Shown here: positions 9,279 to 17,109 of the stretch, piece after piece
Position numbering within the stretch: position 1 is the first letter of the stretch
How the letters are laid out: each line of letters opens with the position of its first letter
Origin: Litorivicinus sp.
GTDB lineage: Bacteria > Pseudomonadota > Gammaproteobacteria > Pseudomonadales > Litorivicinaceae
Reading direction: 5' to 3'
NCBI GenBank assembly: GCA_018401755.1
Contig: JAGYKJ010000007.1
Location: 124,001 to 188,000, forward strand
Length of the DNA stretch: 64,000 nucleotides
Notes under the pieces: model-generated
What the model was told of the DNA's origin: nothing
The model's database searches: none
What the model saw: the letters and a program-made list of their open reading frames with translations, nothing else
Program-made: the position numbers and the translations under genes

Positions 9279-9473
9279 TCACTCAGATTTTAGTTCGCAA
9301 GTTTTGATTCCCAGTAGGCTGTAAGCAGGACAATAGTTCAGAGTGCCTGTGAGCAGTGGAATCAGTCCAAGATATCCCCATGCCCCAATGGTGCTGGTGA
9401 TGGCGAGAATAATCAGCAGTGCACCCCCAGCAATACGGGCCCATTTGTCGATGTTACCTACGTTTTTGTTCAT
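9279..9473 (-). CDS. DUF2892 (YgaP-type transmembrane) small protein
   Basis: 64 residues: a polar N-terminus (NVGNIDKWARIAGG), two hydrophobic helices and the family-typical NYCPAYSLLGIKTC motif at the end, with two cysteines flanking the loop. This is the membrane domain that in E. coli YgaP is fused to rhodanese; standalone copies often accompany sulfur and redox genes. AAGGAG lies eight bases before the ATG. Upstream are a perfect FNR/ANR-type palindrome and an element shared with the SQR-like gene at 12127. The molecular function of the family is not settled. Confidence 0.85.
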   Translation of the reverse strand: MNKNVGNIDKWARIAGGALLIILAITSTIGAWGYLGLIPLLTGTLNYCPAYSLLGIKTCELKSE

Positions 9474-9532
9474 CTCATGCTCCTTGTGATGACCCTGGAC
9501 ATTCCATCCTATCGTGTGGGCGATGTGTGCGC

Positions 9533-9565
9533 GACCGAGGTATCGTCAAAGTTGATACACATCAA
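9533..9565 (-). promoter_or_regulatory. FNR/ANR-type palindrome plus shared GATACCTCGGTC element
   Basis: TTGATACACATCAA (9552-9565) matches the FNR/ANR consensus TTGAT-N4-ATCAA exactly. Read on the minus strand, it is followed after seven bases by GATACCTCGGTC (element at 9533-9545 in plus coordinates). The same 12-mer recurs at the same spacing from an ATCAA half-site before the SQR-like gene at 12127. The site is 60-90 bp upstream of the DUF2892 gene and about 100 bp before the FabI-like gene, so it could serve either. Confidence 0.65.
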
Positions 9566-9663
9566 TGTTCAACGCGCTTTGTGCAGTTGCGAGAAATGCA
9601 CCGGCTGACCTGTCATGATTCAGCGTGATACTCGCGCTATATCGAGTACAGGGAGGGAAACCG

Positions 9664-10419
9664 ATGTTGACAGGGAAGCGCGGCATTGTGATCGGGGTCG
9701 CGAATGATCAGAGTATTGCCTTTGCAGTTGCAAAGATGCTGAAGGCGGATGGGGCAGACGTCTTGGCGACCTGCTTAAACATCAAGGCAAGGTCGTATGT
9801 GGAGCCCATCCTGAGTCCCCTCGGTATTCCAGTGATGACTTGTGACGTTGAGCAGCCTGGGGCGCTCGAGCACGTCATTGAAGATGCTGTGGTTCGATTT
9901 GGTCCGCTCGACTTTGTGGTTCATTCGATTGCGTTTGCACCACTTGTTGACTTGCACGCGCCTTTGCATGCAACCAGTCGTGAGGGGTTCTTGAGAGCGA
10001 TGGACATTTCGTGTCATTCGCTGGCGCGGGTTGCCCATCTGGTCGCCCCAAAGATGCAGCATGGCGGGACCTTGGTAACGATGACCTATATCGGGTCAAA
10101 GTTGGCTGTTCCAGATTATGGATTGATGGGGCCGGTGAAAGCAGCGCTGGAATCGTCGGTACGGTATTTGGCGAGTGAATTCGGGGCACGGCAAATCCGA
10201 GTGCACGCTGTATCGCCTGGACCGATCGCCACACGCGCGGCTTCTGGGATTCAGAATTTCGATCAGTTGATGGCGCGGGTTGAATCGCGAGTGCCACTGA
10301 AGCGCTTGGTATCTCAGGATGAAGTCGCAGGATTAGTGGCGTTTTTGGTCTCTGATCGGGCCACAGGAATGACTGGGCAGACGATTTATGTGGATGCCGG
10401 AGAACACAGTGTTCCCTAG
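9664..10419 (+). CDS. FabI-like enoyl-ACP reductase (SDR family)
   Basis: 251 residues, a divergent short-chain reductase of the FabI type. The N-terminus has the FabI cofactor motif variant GIVIGVANDQSIAFAVA, and HSIAFAP occurs near residue 90. The catalytic pattern is Y142, Y152 and K159 (YGLMGPVK), the FabI Y-x6-K. The SAGPIRT-like segment reads VSPGPIATRAASGI. FabI reduces trans-2-enoyl-ACP with NADH in fatty-acid elongation. The sequence is diverged enough, for example TYIGSKLAVPDY, that a secondary or alternative reductase role is possible. GGGAGG precedes the ATG at 9664; upstream in-frame codons lack a ribosome-binding site. Confidence 0.8.
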   Translation: MLTGKRGIVIGVANDQSIAFAVAKMLKADGADVLATCLNIKARSYVEPILSPLGIPVMTCDVEQPGALEHVIEDAVVRFGPLDFVVHSIAFAPLVDLHAPLHATSREGFLRAMDISCHSLARVAHLVAPKMQHGGTLVTMTYIGSKLAVPDYGLMGPVKAALESSVRYLASEFGARQIRVHAVSPGPIATRAASGIQNFDQLMARVESRVPLKRLVSQDEVAGLVAFLVSDRATGMTGQTIYVDAGEHSVP

Positions 10420-10426
10420 TCCTAGG

Positions 10427-10459
10427 GTCGATGAGGGGAACTGGAGTCTCCTCATCGAC
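10427..10459. terminator. Bidirectional hairpin between convergent genes
   Basis: GTCGATGAGG (10427-10436) pairs perfectly with CCTCATCGAC (10450-10459) across a 13-base loop. It sits exactly between the stop of the FabI-like gene and the stop of the convergent small membrane protein gene, as expected for a shared terminator, though flanking T-runs are poor. Confidence 0.5.
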
Positions 10460-10464
10460 TCGAC

Positions 10465-10812
10465 TCAACGGCGACTGTCTCTGAGGCCAAGAAGAAGATA
10501 GGTGAACATTGGCGCAACGAGTGCGCCGCCGCAACCGATGGCAATTAAAAGAATCAGATCAATGGGGCCTCCAAGATCTTTAAACCCTGAATCAGTCATG
10601 ATCTGAACAAATAGGATGGCTGCCAGTGCGCCAATGGGCGCGGTGATCTCAGACCACAAAAAACGCCCTGCAATGAGGCCCTTGTCACGAATGATGAGGA
10701 GCACAAACAGGCCAATCACCACTAAGGCACAGATCACCATCGCCCAAAACAGGCCTGCACCGAAGATTTCTTCGAAGATGGCTAATAACATCCCAATACT
10801 TAATTCTTTCAT
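10465..10812 (-). CDS. Small membrane protein, DUF5368-like, partner of the SQR-like flavoprotein
   Basis: 115 residues with three hydrophobic segments: IFEEIFGAGLFWAMVI, the region around LAAILFVQI, and the C-terminal LILLIAIGCGGALVAPM. The start MKELSIGMLLAIFEE follows AAGGAG by six bases; an upstream in-frame ATG lacks this. From memory it resembles the DUF5368 family, but I cannot confirm that. The gene begins 10 bases after the SQR-like gene ends, so the two are almost certainly one transcript. An obvious hypothesis is a membrane anchor or quinone-side partner for that flavoprotein. Confidence 0.6.
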   Translation of the reverse strand: MKELSIGMLLAIFEEIFGAGLFWAMVICALVVIGLFVLLIIRDKGLIAGRFLWSEITAPIGALAAILFVQIMTDSGFKDLGGPIDLILLIAIGCGGALVAPMFTYLLLGLRDSRR

Positions 10813-10822
10813 GATCGACTCC

Positions 10823-12127
10823 TTATGCCCGGCCGCGCAGCATCGCATTGTAGGTGGCTTTGAGGGCAACCTCTTTCATCAACCACGAGATCCACAGCTC
10901 TTCGAGTGGCGCAATAATGCCTGGGAACGAGGGTGTGAGATTGTTCTTGTAATCGAACTCAATCAGCATTGCGCGTCCAATTTTGGTGATCAGCGGGCAA
11001 GAGGTGTATCCATTGTATTGCTCGACACTTTCTCGACCAGAGAGATCAGCGATGATGTGATCGACGACCACGGGTACTTGCCATTTGACGCTTGCTGCCG
11101 TCTTACCTTTTGGAACTCCAGCCACATCACCCACGGCAAAGACGTTGGGATAGCGTTTGTGGCGCAGGGTTGCAGGATCGACATCAACCCAACCTTGAGC
11201 TGCCCAAGGCCCTGTTTGCCAAGGGAGTGGCGATTGCCGGACGACATCGTGTGCGACCATTGGTGGAATGACGTTTATGAAGTCGAAGGATTTCTCGACA
11301 GCACCCTGTGGTGTTTGGAATGTCGCGATCTGTCGGTCGGCATCGATCGCTGTCATGATGTGATTGTAATGGGTGTCAATGCCACGCTCAGCAAATAGCA
11401 TGCGCACTTTTTCAGAGACAATCGGCACACCAAACAGGCTGTTGTTGTTGGCACAGTAATCAATCGTGATTCGGTCTCGCGTTCCGCGTCGGGTCGCATA
11501 GTCCTCAGTGATGAAGGCATATTTTAAGGGTGCGCCGGCACACTTCATCTCGGTGTCTGGGCGGCTGAAGAGTGCATGCCCGCCGGTTTGTGTGAACTGA
11601 TCGAGGAGTTGCCATGTTTTTTCTGCCAACGCCGGTCCAGCGTAGACCGACCCGATCCCTCGGGTTCCGATGAGATCCAAAGACATGCCTTCGATGGACT
11701 CGTAATCGAGCCTCAATCCTGTGGCAACGATCAGAATGTCATACGCGATTTTTCGCCCTTGGATGGTTGTGACGGTTTGCGAATCCGGATCGATTTCGGC
11801 AGCTGCTTCAGAGAGTAAGGTGGCTGACCGAGGTAACCACTGGGCTGTCTGGGAAATCGAATAGCTTGCTGGCTTCAGGCCGGCCGCGATGAGCGTAAAT
11901 CCTGGCTGATACCAATGCTCTGGCCTTGGATCCAACAGCGTAATGGAGCCACCCACAAGCTGTTCACTGAGTCGATTTGCGAGCGCAGCGCCTGCTGCCC
12001 CTGCGCCTAAAATTAGAATTCGAGCGTTGGTTTGCGCCGCGGCTGCACGCGACAGCAGCGATCCGCTTGTCGCGATCGCTGTTGCTTGGCCAACAAGTTT
12101 GAGCCACTCCCGGCGAGAGATATCCAT
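10823..12127 (-). CDS. Tat-exported sulfide:quinone oxidoreductase-like flavoprotein
   Basis: 434 residues. The N-terminus carries a twin-arginine-type signal (SRREWLKL, residues 4-11, then a hydrophobic stretch to SRAAAA), implying export. An FAD-binding GAGAAGAAL (residues 41-49) follows, then VATGLRL near 135 and the second FAD contact VFAVGDVAG near 330. Cys196 in KCAGAP and Cys377 in YNGYTSCPL match the cysteine pair and sequence context of type II (mitochondrial-type) sulfide:quinone oxidoreductases. It probably oxidises sulfide or a related thiol and passes electrons to the quinone pool. A periplasmic location is unusual for type II SQR and closer to flavocytochrome c arrangements. A 12-bp promoter element is shared with the DUF2892 gene. 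Confidence 0.78.
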   Translation of the reverse strand: MDISRREWLKLVGQATAIATSGSLLSRAAAAQTNARILILGAGAAGAALANRLSEQLVGGSITLLDPRPEHWYQPGFTLIAAGLKPASYSISQTAQWLPRSATLLSEAAAEIDPDSQTVTTIQGRKIAYDILIVATGLRLDYESIEGMSLDLIGTRGIGSVYAGPALAEKTWQLLDQFTQTGGHALFSRPDTEMKCAGAPLKYAFITEDYATRRGTRDRITIDYCANNNSLFGVPIVSEKVRMLFAERGIDTHYNHIMTAIDADRQIATFQTPQGAVEKSFDFINVIPPMVAHDVVRQSPLPWQTGPWAAQGWVDVDPATLRHKRYPNVFAVGDVAGVPKGKTAASVKWQVPVVVDHIIADLSGRESVEQYNGYTSCPLITKIGRAMLIEFDYKNNLTPSFPGIIAPLEELWISWLMKEVALKATYNAMLRGRA

Positions 12128-12169
12128 TGATCCTCCTGATGCTTGATGTCACCTGACCGCATCATGAAT

Positions 12170-12208
12170 GACCGAGGTATCGATTTCCTTGATCTAATAC
12201 AGGAAATC
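12170..12208 (-). promoter_or_regulatory. Second copy of GATACCTCGGTC element with ATCAA half-site and inverted repeat
   Basis: Plus-strand GACCGAGGTATCG at 12170-12182 is identical to 9533-9545. It is followed after six bases by TTGAT (12189-12193), the same spacing as in the other copy. Overlapping it is an inverted repeat, GATTTCCT (12182-12189) and AGGAAATC (12201-12208). It lies 43 bp upstream of the SQR-like start. Read on the minus strand, a CATGAT sits 22 bases after ATCAA, the distance expected for a -10 in a class II FNR/CRP promoter. Confidence 0.5.
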
Positions 12209-12217
12209 AATGGATTG

Positions 12218-12865
12218 CTAGAGCGTTGGTGTGTGCCCCTTAGGCAGATAGTCATCGGACCATTTCAGGACAATATTGAAACTCACTGAAATCCGTGGGG
12301 TGTGACTGAGGTTTGGATGCACCGAATGGTGTAGGAACGCGGGCCACAGCATGATCAAACCATTGTGCGGATGTAAACGATGCTCTGGATCGACCTGTGG
12401 ATCATCGGCGATGGCGAGCATATTCGCCTGAGGGCGGGGGTCGTAAAAGCTGATGCAGTTTGGCGTGCGATCATTTCGACCTGGGGGAAGGTCGTCCGTT
12501 TGCGGGACTTGCACGTAATAGGTTCCACTGAGCCAGGCGTGAGGATGGTTATGGAGATTGTGATAGTCGCCGAGTTGATTGACGTTCGCCCAGCCTTGGA
12601 TTGCAAACTCGAGTGGATACTGAATGCCCGCGTGACGCGCGTAATCAATCACCGCCCGTTGTACGGATTGTTTCAACCATTGAACCACGGGATGGGCTTC
12701 AGCAAAAAAGTTGGTATCCAGATACTGTGTGGTGAGCTGCCGGGCGGCTTGATCTGCATCTAGAATCCATTGCGCGAGCAGAGGGTTCGCCTTGTCATGC
12801 CCCGGAAGATCGAACTTAAATAATTGAGTCGGCCATAGATTCAGGAATTCAGGAGTTGCTGCCAT
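12218..12865 (-). CDS. Putative 2OG-Fe(II) oxygenase (TIGR02466-like)
   Basis: 215 residues. It contains the double-stranded beta-helix metal pattern: HNHPHAWLSGTYYVQVP (the H-x-H region near residue 122), FYDPRP, and a distal HPHNGLIMLWPAFLHHSVHPN with the second His and nearby basic residues for 2-oxoglutarate (TPRISVSFNI). This closely resembles the putative 2OG-Fe(II) oxygenase family found widely in marine bacteria and phages. GGAG eight bases before the ATG at 12865 sets the start; an upstream in-frame Met at 12913 lacks a site. Substrate unknown. Confidence 0.82.
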   Translation of the reverse strand: MAATPEFLNLWPTQLFKFDLPGHDKANPLLAQWILDADQAARQLTTQYLDTNFFAEAHPVVQWLKQSVQRAVIDYARHAGIQYPLEFAIQGWANVNQLGDYHNLHNHPHAWLSGTYYVQVPQTDDLPPGRNDRTPNCISFYDPRPQANMLAIADDPQVDPEHRLHPHNGLIMLWPAFLHHSVHPNLSHTPRISVSFNIVLKWSDDYLPKGHTPTL

Positions 12866-13167
12866 CGTATGGCTCCATGAAGCTGATGGATTGAGCGTAC
12901 TGCACTCGATCAATCAAAACGGTGAAGGATAAAAACGCGCCTGGCGTAATCATCCCAAAGCCAATCGCATGGTTCCACCGAAAACTGTCACAGAGAGACT
13001 CGATAGACGCTACCGCGACGCTGGATCAACTGAGGATTTCTTGAATCGGTTTCACTGTCACATCACGAAAGATCCGATCATCGCGACGAGCGACTGGTGG
13101 GTAGAACGCGTTAATAAAACACTGAGACTACGAGATCGACAGCAACCATGTGTGAACGACGCGCTCG
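12866..13167. other. Intergenic stretch, no gene supported
   Basis: About 300 bp between the oxygenase start and the GntR stop. Open frames here overlap the GntR gene on the other strand and have no recognisable product. Two isolated CTGTCAC half-sites occur (near 12986 and 13054), but neither has an 11-bp-phased partner. Confidence 0.5.
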
Positions 13168-13731
13168 CTATGCGTCTTGCGAGCTTGCGTTTCGGTGGAT
13201 ACGAAGGAGTGTCATCAGTTGGCTTAACGGATCCCTTGGAACGCCATTGAATTCGGTGTGTAGCGCCTGCCAAACACGTTGCCCGCCGCGACGCAGGTCA
13301 GCAAGCGCCCATCGAGTGTCGCGCCAAGCGGCTGCAACCAGTGCCGACTGTAAAATTGAGTCATCAATCTGCTGCGTGGCTTGATCAATCAACATGCCGC
13401 GGAATGTGAGATAGGCCTCGGTCTCCTTTGGCAGGGAGATTGTCTGAGCTAGAACGGGGTTGACTTGCTGTCTTGCGAACTTGAGCAACATCTCAAACAT
13501 GTGTTCCTGTTCGGTGCGCGCGCCTGCATTTAACGGGATGACCACTGTGCCCACACCGGAGACGGTGCGCACTAACTGCTCATACGCCAGTCGTTGTAAG
13601 ACCTGACGAATCGGGGTCCGAGAGACTTGGAATTCCCGCGATAGCTCTGTCTCGAATAAGACGGTCTCGGCAGTTGGATCATCGGTACAAATCCGTTCTC
13701 GAATACAACGCGTGATCTCCTCGAATGTCAT
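13168..13731 (-). CDS. GntR-family transcriptional regulator
   Basis: 187 residues. The N-terminal winged helix reads FEEITRCIRERICTD, then LFETELSREFQVSRTPIRQVLQRLAYEQLVRTVSGVG in pieces: LSREFQVSRTPIRQVL is the recognition helix, followed by the wing GVGTVVIPL. A helical effector-binding part follows (FCD-like) but is short; most FCD regulators are 210-240 residues. The start at 13731 follows AAAGAG; two in-frame upstream codons lack good sites. It is divergent from the Aap-like importer across 123 bp that contain the phased Pho-type repeats, so it is a candidate local regulator of that operon. Confidence 0.82.
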   Translation of the reverse strand: MTFEEITRCIRERICTDDPTAETVLFETELSREFQVSRTPIRQVLQRLAYEQLVRTVSGVGTVVIPLNAGARTEQEHMFEMLLKFARQQVNPVLAQTISLPKETEAYLTFRGMLIDQATQQIDDSILQSALVAAAWRDTRWALADLRRGGQRVWQALHTEFNGVPRDPLSQLMTLLRIHRNASSQDA

Positions 13732-13780
13732 TCGAGTCTCTTTTTGCATCGGGATCGGCTCGCCCACCACTACTGTCTTC

Positions 13781-13820
13781 CTGTCATGTATTCGTCATCA
13801 AATCGCCACAATACTGTGAC
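13781..13820 (+). promoter_or_regulatory. Four 11-bp-phased Pho-box-like repeats before the Aap-like operon
   Basis: CTGTCAT (13781-13787), TCGTCAT (13792-13798), TCGCCAC (13803-13809) and CTGTGAC (13814-13820), each separated by exactly four bases. The first unit is a perfect consensus half-site and the others deviate at one to three positions. The array ends 35 bp before the start of the first permease gene and points towards it. An overlapping GTGAC-N4-GTCAC palindrome (13816-13829) could be the GntR operator. Confidence 0.7.
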
Positions 13821-13854
13821 GTAGGTCACCTTCGGGCTCAAGGAATTTGGCGCC

Positions 13855-14943
13855 ATGCGTGTAAAGCACACCGTACTCTCGGGTCTGTTCGTGATCACGC
13901 TTGGCGTGGCGTTCACCCTCATTGCTTGGTCTGTCCACAATAACTTAAAGAGTGCCGGGCTCGAACTGGATTTTGGCGTATTTTGGGACAGTGCTGGATT
14001 TGATGTTAGCGAACGGTTGATTCCATATGATGCAGGCGACAGCTATGCACGGGTCATTATCACGGGCTTTCTCAATACCCTGTTACTTGCATTAACGAGC
14101 ATTATCACCGCGTCAATTTTGGGGGTTTGGGTGGGATTTTTGTCGGTCAGCTCGCGTTGGTCGATTCGCACATTGGCATGGGGTTTTGTCGAATTACTGC
14201 GTAATCAACCCAAAATTTTGGTCCTTCTGATTTTATTCGTCGTGATGGTGCAGACGTTGCCACCGGTGTCATCTGCCTGGTCGATCGGTGGGGTCGTCTT
14301 GTCGAATCGTGCACTTTTGATCCCTGCGATTCCCCTAGGGGACGGCATCCTGATACTCGGGTATGTTGCGGCTGTCCTTGTGTGGCTTCGTCGGAGACCA
14401 CACCTTACGCCATCCCTGCTTTGGAGCAGTTTAGTCATCATTGCGGTTGCTGGATGGCTGTTACTTCGCACCGAAGTGCCGATCGATCGGCCGATCCGTG
14501 AGGGGTTTGATTATCGCGGCGGACTTCGGATTTCGACGCAATTCTTGATTATGCTGTTGTGTCTGACGCTATACCATGGCGCACAAATTGCTGAAGTTGT
14601 GCGCGGTGGTATCCAAGCGATCCCGATGGGCCAAATTGATGCCGCTCGAGCGCTCGGATTGCCGCCGAATCGAGTGCGCTGGCTGATCATTTGGCCGCAA
14701 ACACTCCGTTTAATTTTTCCGCCCCTGTCCAATCAATACATCAATACCTTCAAAAACACCTCGATTGCCATCGCAGTGGGTTATTCCGATCTGATGTCGG
14801 TGACAGGAACGATGATTAACCAGACCTTTCGGCCGATTGAAGCAATGTCAGTCACCATTGGGTTGTACATGGTGAGCTGTCTCATCATAGCTGCGGGCTT
14901 GAATCGCTTGAATCACCGACTCAATCGGCATTCGCGCGCATGA
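13855..14943 (+). CDS. Polar amino-acid-type ABC permease (AapQ-like)
   Basis: 362 residues. The HisM/AapQ family pattern is clear: LIPYDAGDSYARVIITGFLNTLL in pieces (LIPYDAGDSYARV, ITGFLNTLL), FVELLRNQPKILVLL, an EAA-type loop GQIDAARALGLPPNRVRWLIIWPQ near residue 265, and NTFKNTSIAIAVGYSDL. It has about eight hydrophobic segments, and the insert around residues 150-220 is typical of AapQ. AAGGAA precedes the ATG. Canonical Aap takes up general L-amino acids, but the promoter here looks phosphate-controlled and the binding protein is diverged, so the substrate is open. Confidence 0.85.
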   Translation: MRVKHTVLSGLFVITLGVAFTLIAWSVHNNLKSAGLELDFGVFWDSAGFDVSERLIPYDAGDSYARVIITGFLNTLLLALTSIITASILGVWVGFLSVSSRWSIRTLAWGFVELLRNQPKILVLLILFVVMVQTLPPVSSAWSIGGVVLSNRALLIPAIPLGDGILILGYVAAVLVWLRRRPHLTPSLLWSSLVIIAVAGWLLLRTEVPIDRPIREGFDYRGGLRISTQFLIMLLCLTLYHGAQIAEVVRGGIQAIPMGQIDAARALGLPPNRVRWLIIWPQTLRLIFPPLSNQYINTFKNTSIAIAVGYSDLMSVTGTMINQTFRPIEAMSVTIGLYMVSCLIIAAGLNRLNHRLNRHSRA

Positions 14944-15974
14944 CCTGGCGAGCAGCTTATTTCCGCGACAGGTTACTCAATGGCATCGGTCTGGTGGCAT
15001 TGGTCTGGATCCTCTGGTGGGCCTTTGACTGGCTTATCGTTTCAGCAATTGGTTGGGGAGGGGACCGGGCATCCTGTCTGAACGCCACAGGTGCTTGTTG
15101 GCCATTTTGGGCTGAGAAATGGCGGCTGATGTTATTTGGGACCTATCCGTTCGAGTCGCACTGGCGCCCCATGGCTGCATCTCTGATCTTGTTGACGCTC
15201 GTGGGGGTCACTGGATGCCAGTGTGCGCGAGTGATCTTTCGATTCTCTGTACGCACCTTGAGTGTCTTCTGGGTGCTCGGTTGTATCGTCAGTGTGATCC
15301 TGATGGCAGGTGGTATTTTCGGACTGTCGCCTGTACCAACCACTCGTTGGAATGGTCTGCCTGTGCTCCTGTTGCTGGCAATCTTGTCGTTGATACTCGC
15401 CTTGCCTCTTGGCATTGGTTTGGCCATTGCGCGGGTGAAAAGTCAGTCTGCAGTGATCCGAATCGCTGCTGCGATTTTTGTGGATGGCATGCGCGCTATT
15501 CCAATGGTAAGTGTCCTTTTTGTTGGGATTTTTGTGCTACCACTGGTCTTTCCACGACAAGTGAACTTGGATCCCATGTGGTCAACCCTCTTGGTGTTAA
15601 TTGTCTTCCATGCAGCCTACGTCGCAGAGGATGTGAGGGCTGGTCTTGAATCGGTTCCAGCAGGACAGTCTGACGCTGCCTTGGCGCTAGGGCTCACACG
15701 AATGCAAGTGATTCGGCACGTGGTGTTACCGCAAGCCCTGACGCAGGCGCTTCCCGCACTTTTGAACACCATTATCGGCGCGTACAAAGATACATCTTTA
15801 GTCTTAATTCTAGGGTTGTTTGATCTAGTCGCGACGGCACGAATGGCCTTTAGTGACCCGCTCTGGCAACGCCAAGCGCTCGAAGCCTACGTCTTGGTAG
15901 GTCTTTGGTTCTTTGTGTCATGCCGCTTTCTGAGCTGGGTGGGTCGACGGATTGATCAATCCAGCGTGCGTTAA
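14940..15974 (+). CDS. Polar amino-acid-type ABC permease (AapM-like)
   Basis: 344 residues, second permease of the pair, overlapping the first by four bases. AapM-type features: WRLMLFGTYPFESHWRP before the permease core, DGMRAIPMVSVLFVGIFVLPL, AYVAEDVRAGLESVPAGQSDAALALGLTRMQ (the EAA loop, here read as GQSDAALALGLTRM), and NTIIGAYKDTSLVLILGLFDL. It heterodimerises with the AapQ-like protein in the inner membrane. No ATPase gene follows; a binding-protein gene does, which differs from the canonical aapJQMP order. Confidence 0.85.
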   Translation: MTWRAAYFRDRLLNGIGLVALVWILWWAFDWLIVSAIGWGGDRASCLNATGACWPFWAEKWRLMLFGTYPFESHWRPMAASLILLTLVGVTGCQCARVIFRFSVRTLSVFWVLGCIVSVILMAGGIFGLSPVPTTRWNGLPVLLLLAILSLILALPLGIGLAIARVKSQSAVIRIAAAIFVDGMRAIPMVSVLFVGIFVLPLVFPRQVNLDPMWSTLLVLIVFHAAYVAEDVRAGLESVPAGQSDAALALGLTRMQVIRHVVLPQALTQALPALLNTIIGAYKDTSLVLILGLFDLVATARMAFSDPLWQRQALEAYVLVGLWFFVSCRFLSWVGRRIDQSSVR

Positions 15975-15992
15975 CCGTCATCGGGGCGTCAT
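15975..15992 (+). promoter_or_regulatory. Pho-box-like repeat before the binding-protein gene
   Basis: CCGTCAT (15975-15981), CGGG, GCGTCAT (15986-15992): two half-sites with 11-bp phasing starting right at the permease stop codon, 70 bp before the binding-protein start. Each differs from CTGTCAT by two bases at most. A perfect 12-bp palindrome CCTGTATACAGG (15999-16010) follows at once. Confidence 0.5.
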
Positions 15993-16061
15993 ATGTCACC
16001 TGTATACAGGTTTTGGGGCGTCGATGTGGGCGTCAAAGAAAAACCAAATGGAGTACAGAAC

Positions 16062-17102
16062 ATGGCGCGGCGTAATTTGAATTGGATGGTGGGTGCGGTC
16101 GCAACGTTGATGTGTGGCCACGTAATTGCTGGACCCGTGATGGATGAGGTGAAATCGAAAGGGTCACTGGTTTGCTTGGTTAGCCCAAATGCACCGGGAT
16201 TTTCGGTGCCAGATAGCCAGGGTGTTTTCCAGGGCTTCAATGCGGATTTTTGCCGCATGGCTGCTGCTGCAATTCTAGGAGATGCATCAAAAGCTGATAT
16301 TCGTGGTGTTGGATTTTCGGACTCGTTAAAGACGATCGTCGCACGTCAAGCGCACTTGGCATCGCGCTCAATCACCTCAACTGGGACGCGGGATGCGGAT
16401 CCTGGTGTGAGCTTTGTGGTGACCAGCTTTTTCGACGGTCAAGGTTTCATGGTGCCGAAGTCACTTGGTGTGAAGAATGCAAGCCAGCTCAACGGTGCCA
16501 CAGTCTGTGCTGAAGAGGGCTCAACCACGTTATTGAATATCGCAGATTATTTTGGCGATCGTGGGATGCAGTATCGGGTTGAGAACATCGCCGATAAAAC
16601 AGCTCGTCTTGCAGCCTTCTTCTCGGGAAAGTGTGATGTCTATGCATCCGATGTGACCGCACTGACGTCTGATCGGTTACTTGCGACTGAGCCCGCGGCC
16701 TATCAAATTTTGCCTGAAGTGATCTCTGCAGAGCCATTGACCTTGGTGAGCCAGCCTGATGCAGCGTTTGAGAAGGCAGTCTACTGGGCATTCCAGGTCA
16801 TGCTGAATGCTGAGCAATTTGGCGTAAATCAAGCCAATGTGGATCAAGTCGTTGCCTCGTTGGCGACTCAGCCAAAGGGTGTCGCTCGGTTATTTGCGAA
16901 AGATGGAGCAACCGCTGATATGGGGCAGAAACTGGGTCTACCCACTGACTGGGCCTATCAAGTCATCAAGCAAGTTGGTAACTATAACGACGTGTTCGAG
17001 CGTCACCTGGGGGCGTCAACGGCCTTTGGGATGCAGCGTGCAGGAGGCGTCAACGCGCTTGTACGTGATGGCGGATTGATGTATCCATATCCGATTCGTT
17101 AA
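16062..17102 (+). CDS. ABC transporter substrate-binding protein (AapJ-like, diverged ligand region)
   Basis: 346 residues with a signal peptide (MARRNLNWMVGAVATLMCGHVIAG). It matches the AapJ layout: KSKGSLVCLVSPNAPGFS, GFNADFCRMAAAAILGD, YFDGQGFM-like FFDGQGFMVPKSLGVK, LNGATVCAEEGSTTLLN, GKCDVYASDVTALTSDR and LPEVISAEPL. In canonical AapJ the ligand loop reads like SGEVDVLSRNTTWT; here it is ARQAHLASRSITSTGTR, so several ligand-contact positions differ. The start at 16062 has GGAG upstream; a longer in-frame start overlaps the palindrome. It is the third gene of the importer operon and is followed by a strong hairpin and a phosphatase gene. Confidence 0.85.
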   Translation: MARRNLNWMVGAVATLMCGHVIAGPVMDEVKSKGSLVCLVSPNAPGFSVPDSQGVFQGFNADFCRMAAAAILGDASKADIRGVGFSDSLKTIVARQAHLASRSITSTGTRDADPGVSFVVTSFFDGQGFMVPKSLGVKNASQLNGATVCAEEGSTTLLNIADYFGDRGMQYRVENIADKTARLAAFFSGKCDVYASDVTALTSDRLLATEPAAYQILPEVISAEPLTLVSQPDAAFEKAVYWAFQVMLNAEQFGVNQANVDQVVASLATQPKGVARLFAKDGATADMGQKLGLPTDWAYQVIKQVGNYNDVFERHLGASTAFGMQRAGGVNALVRDGGLMYPYPIR

Positions 17103-17109
17103 TACCCCG

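Noticed and set aside
9609-9615. CTGTCAT upstream of the FabI-like gene as a Pho box
   Set aside because: It is a single half-site; the position 11 bp on (CAGCGTG) does not match.
12969-13250. 93-residue plus-strand open frame in the region before the GntR gene
   Set aside because: It overlaps the GntR coding sequence on the other strand, lacks a ribosome-binding site and resembles nothing I know.
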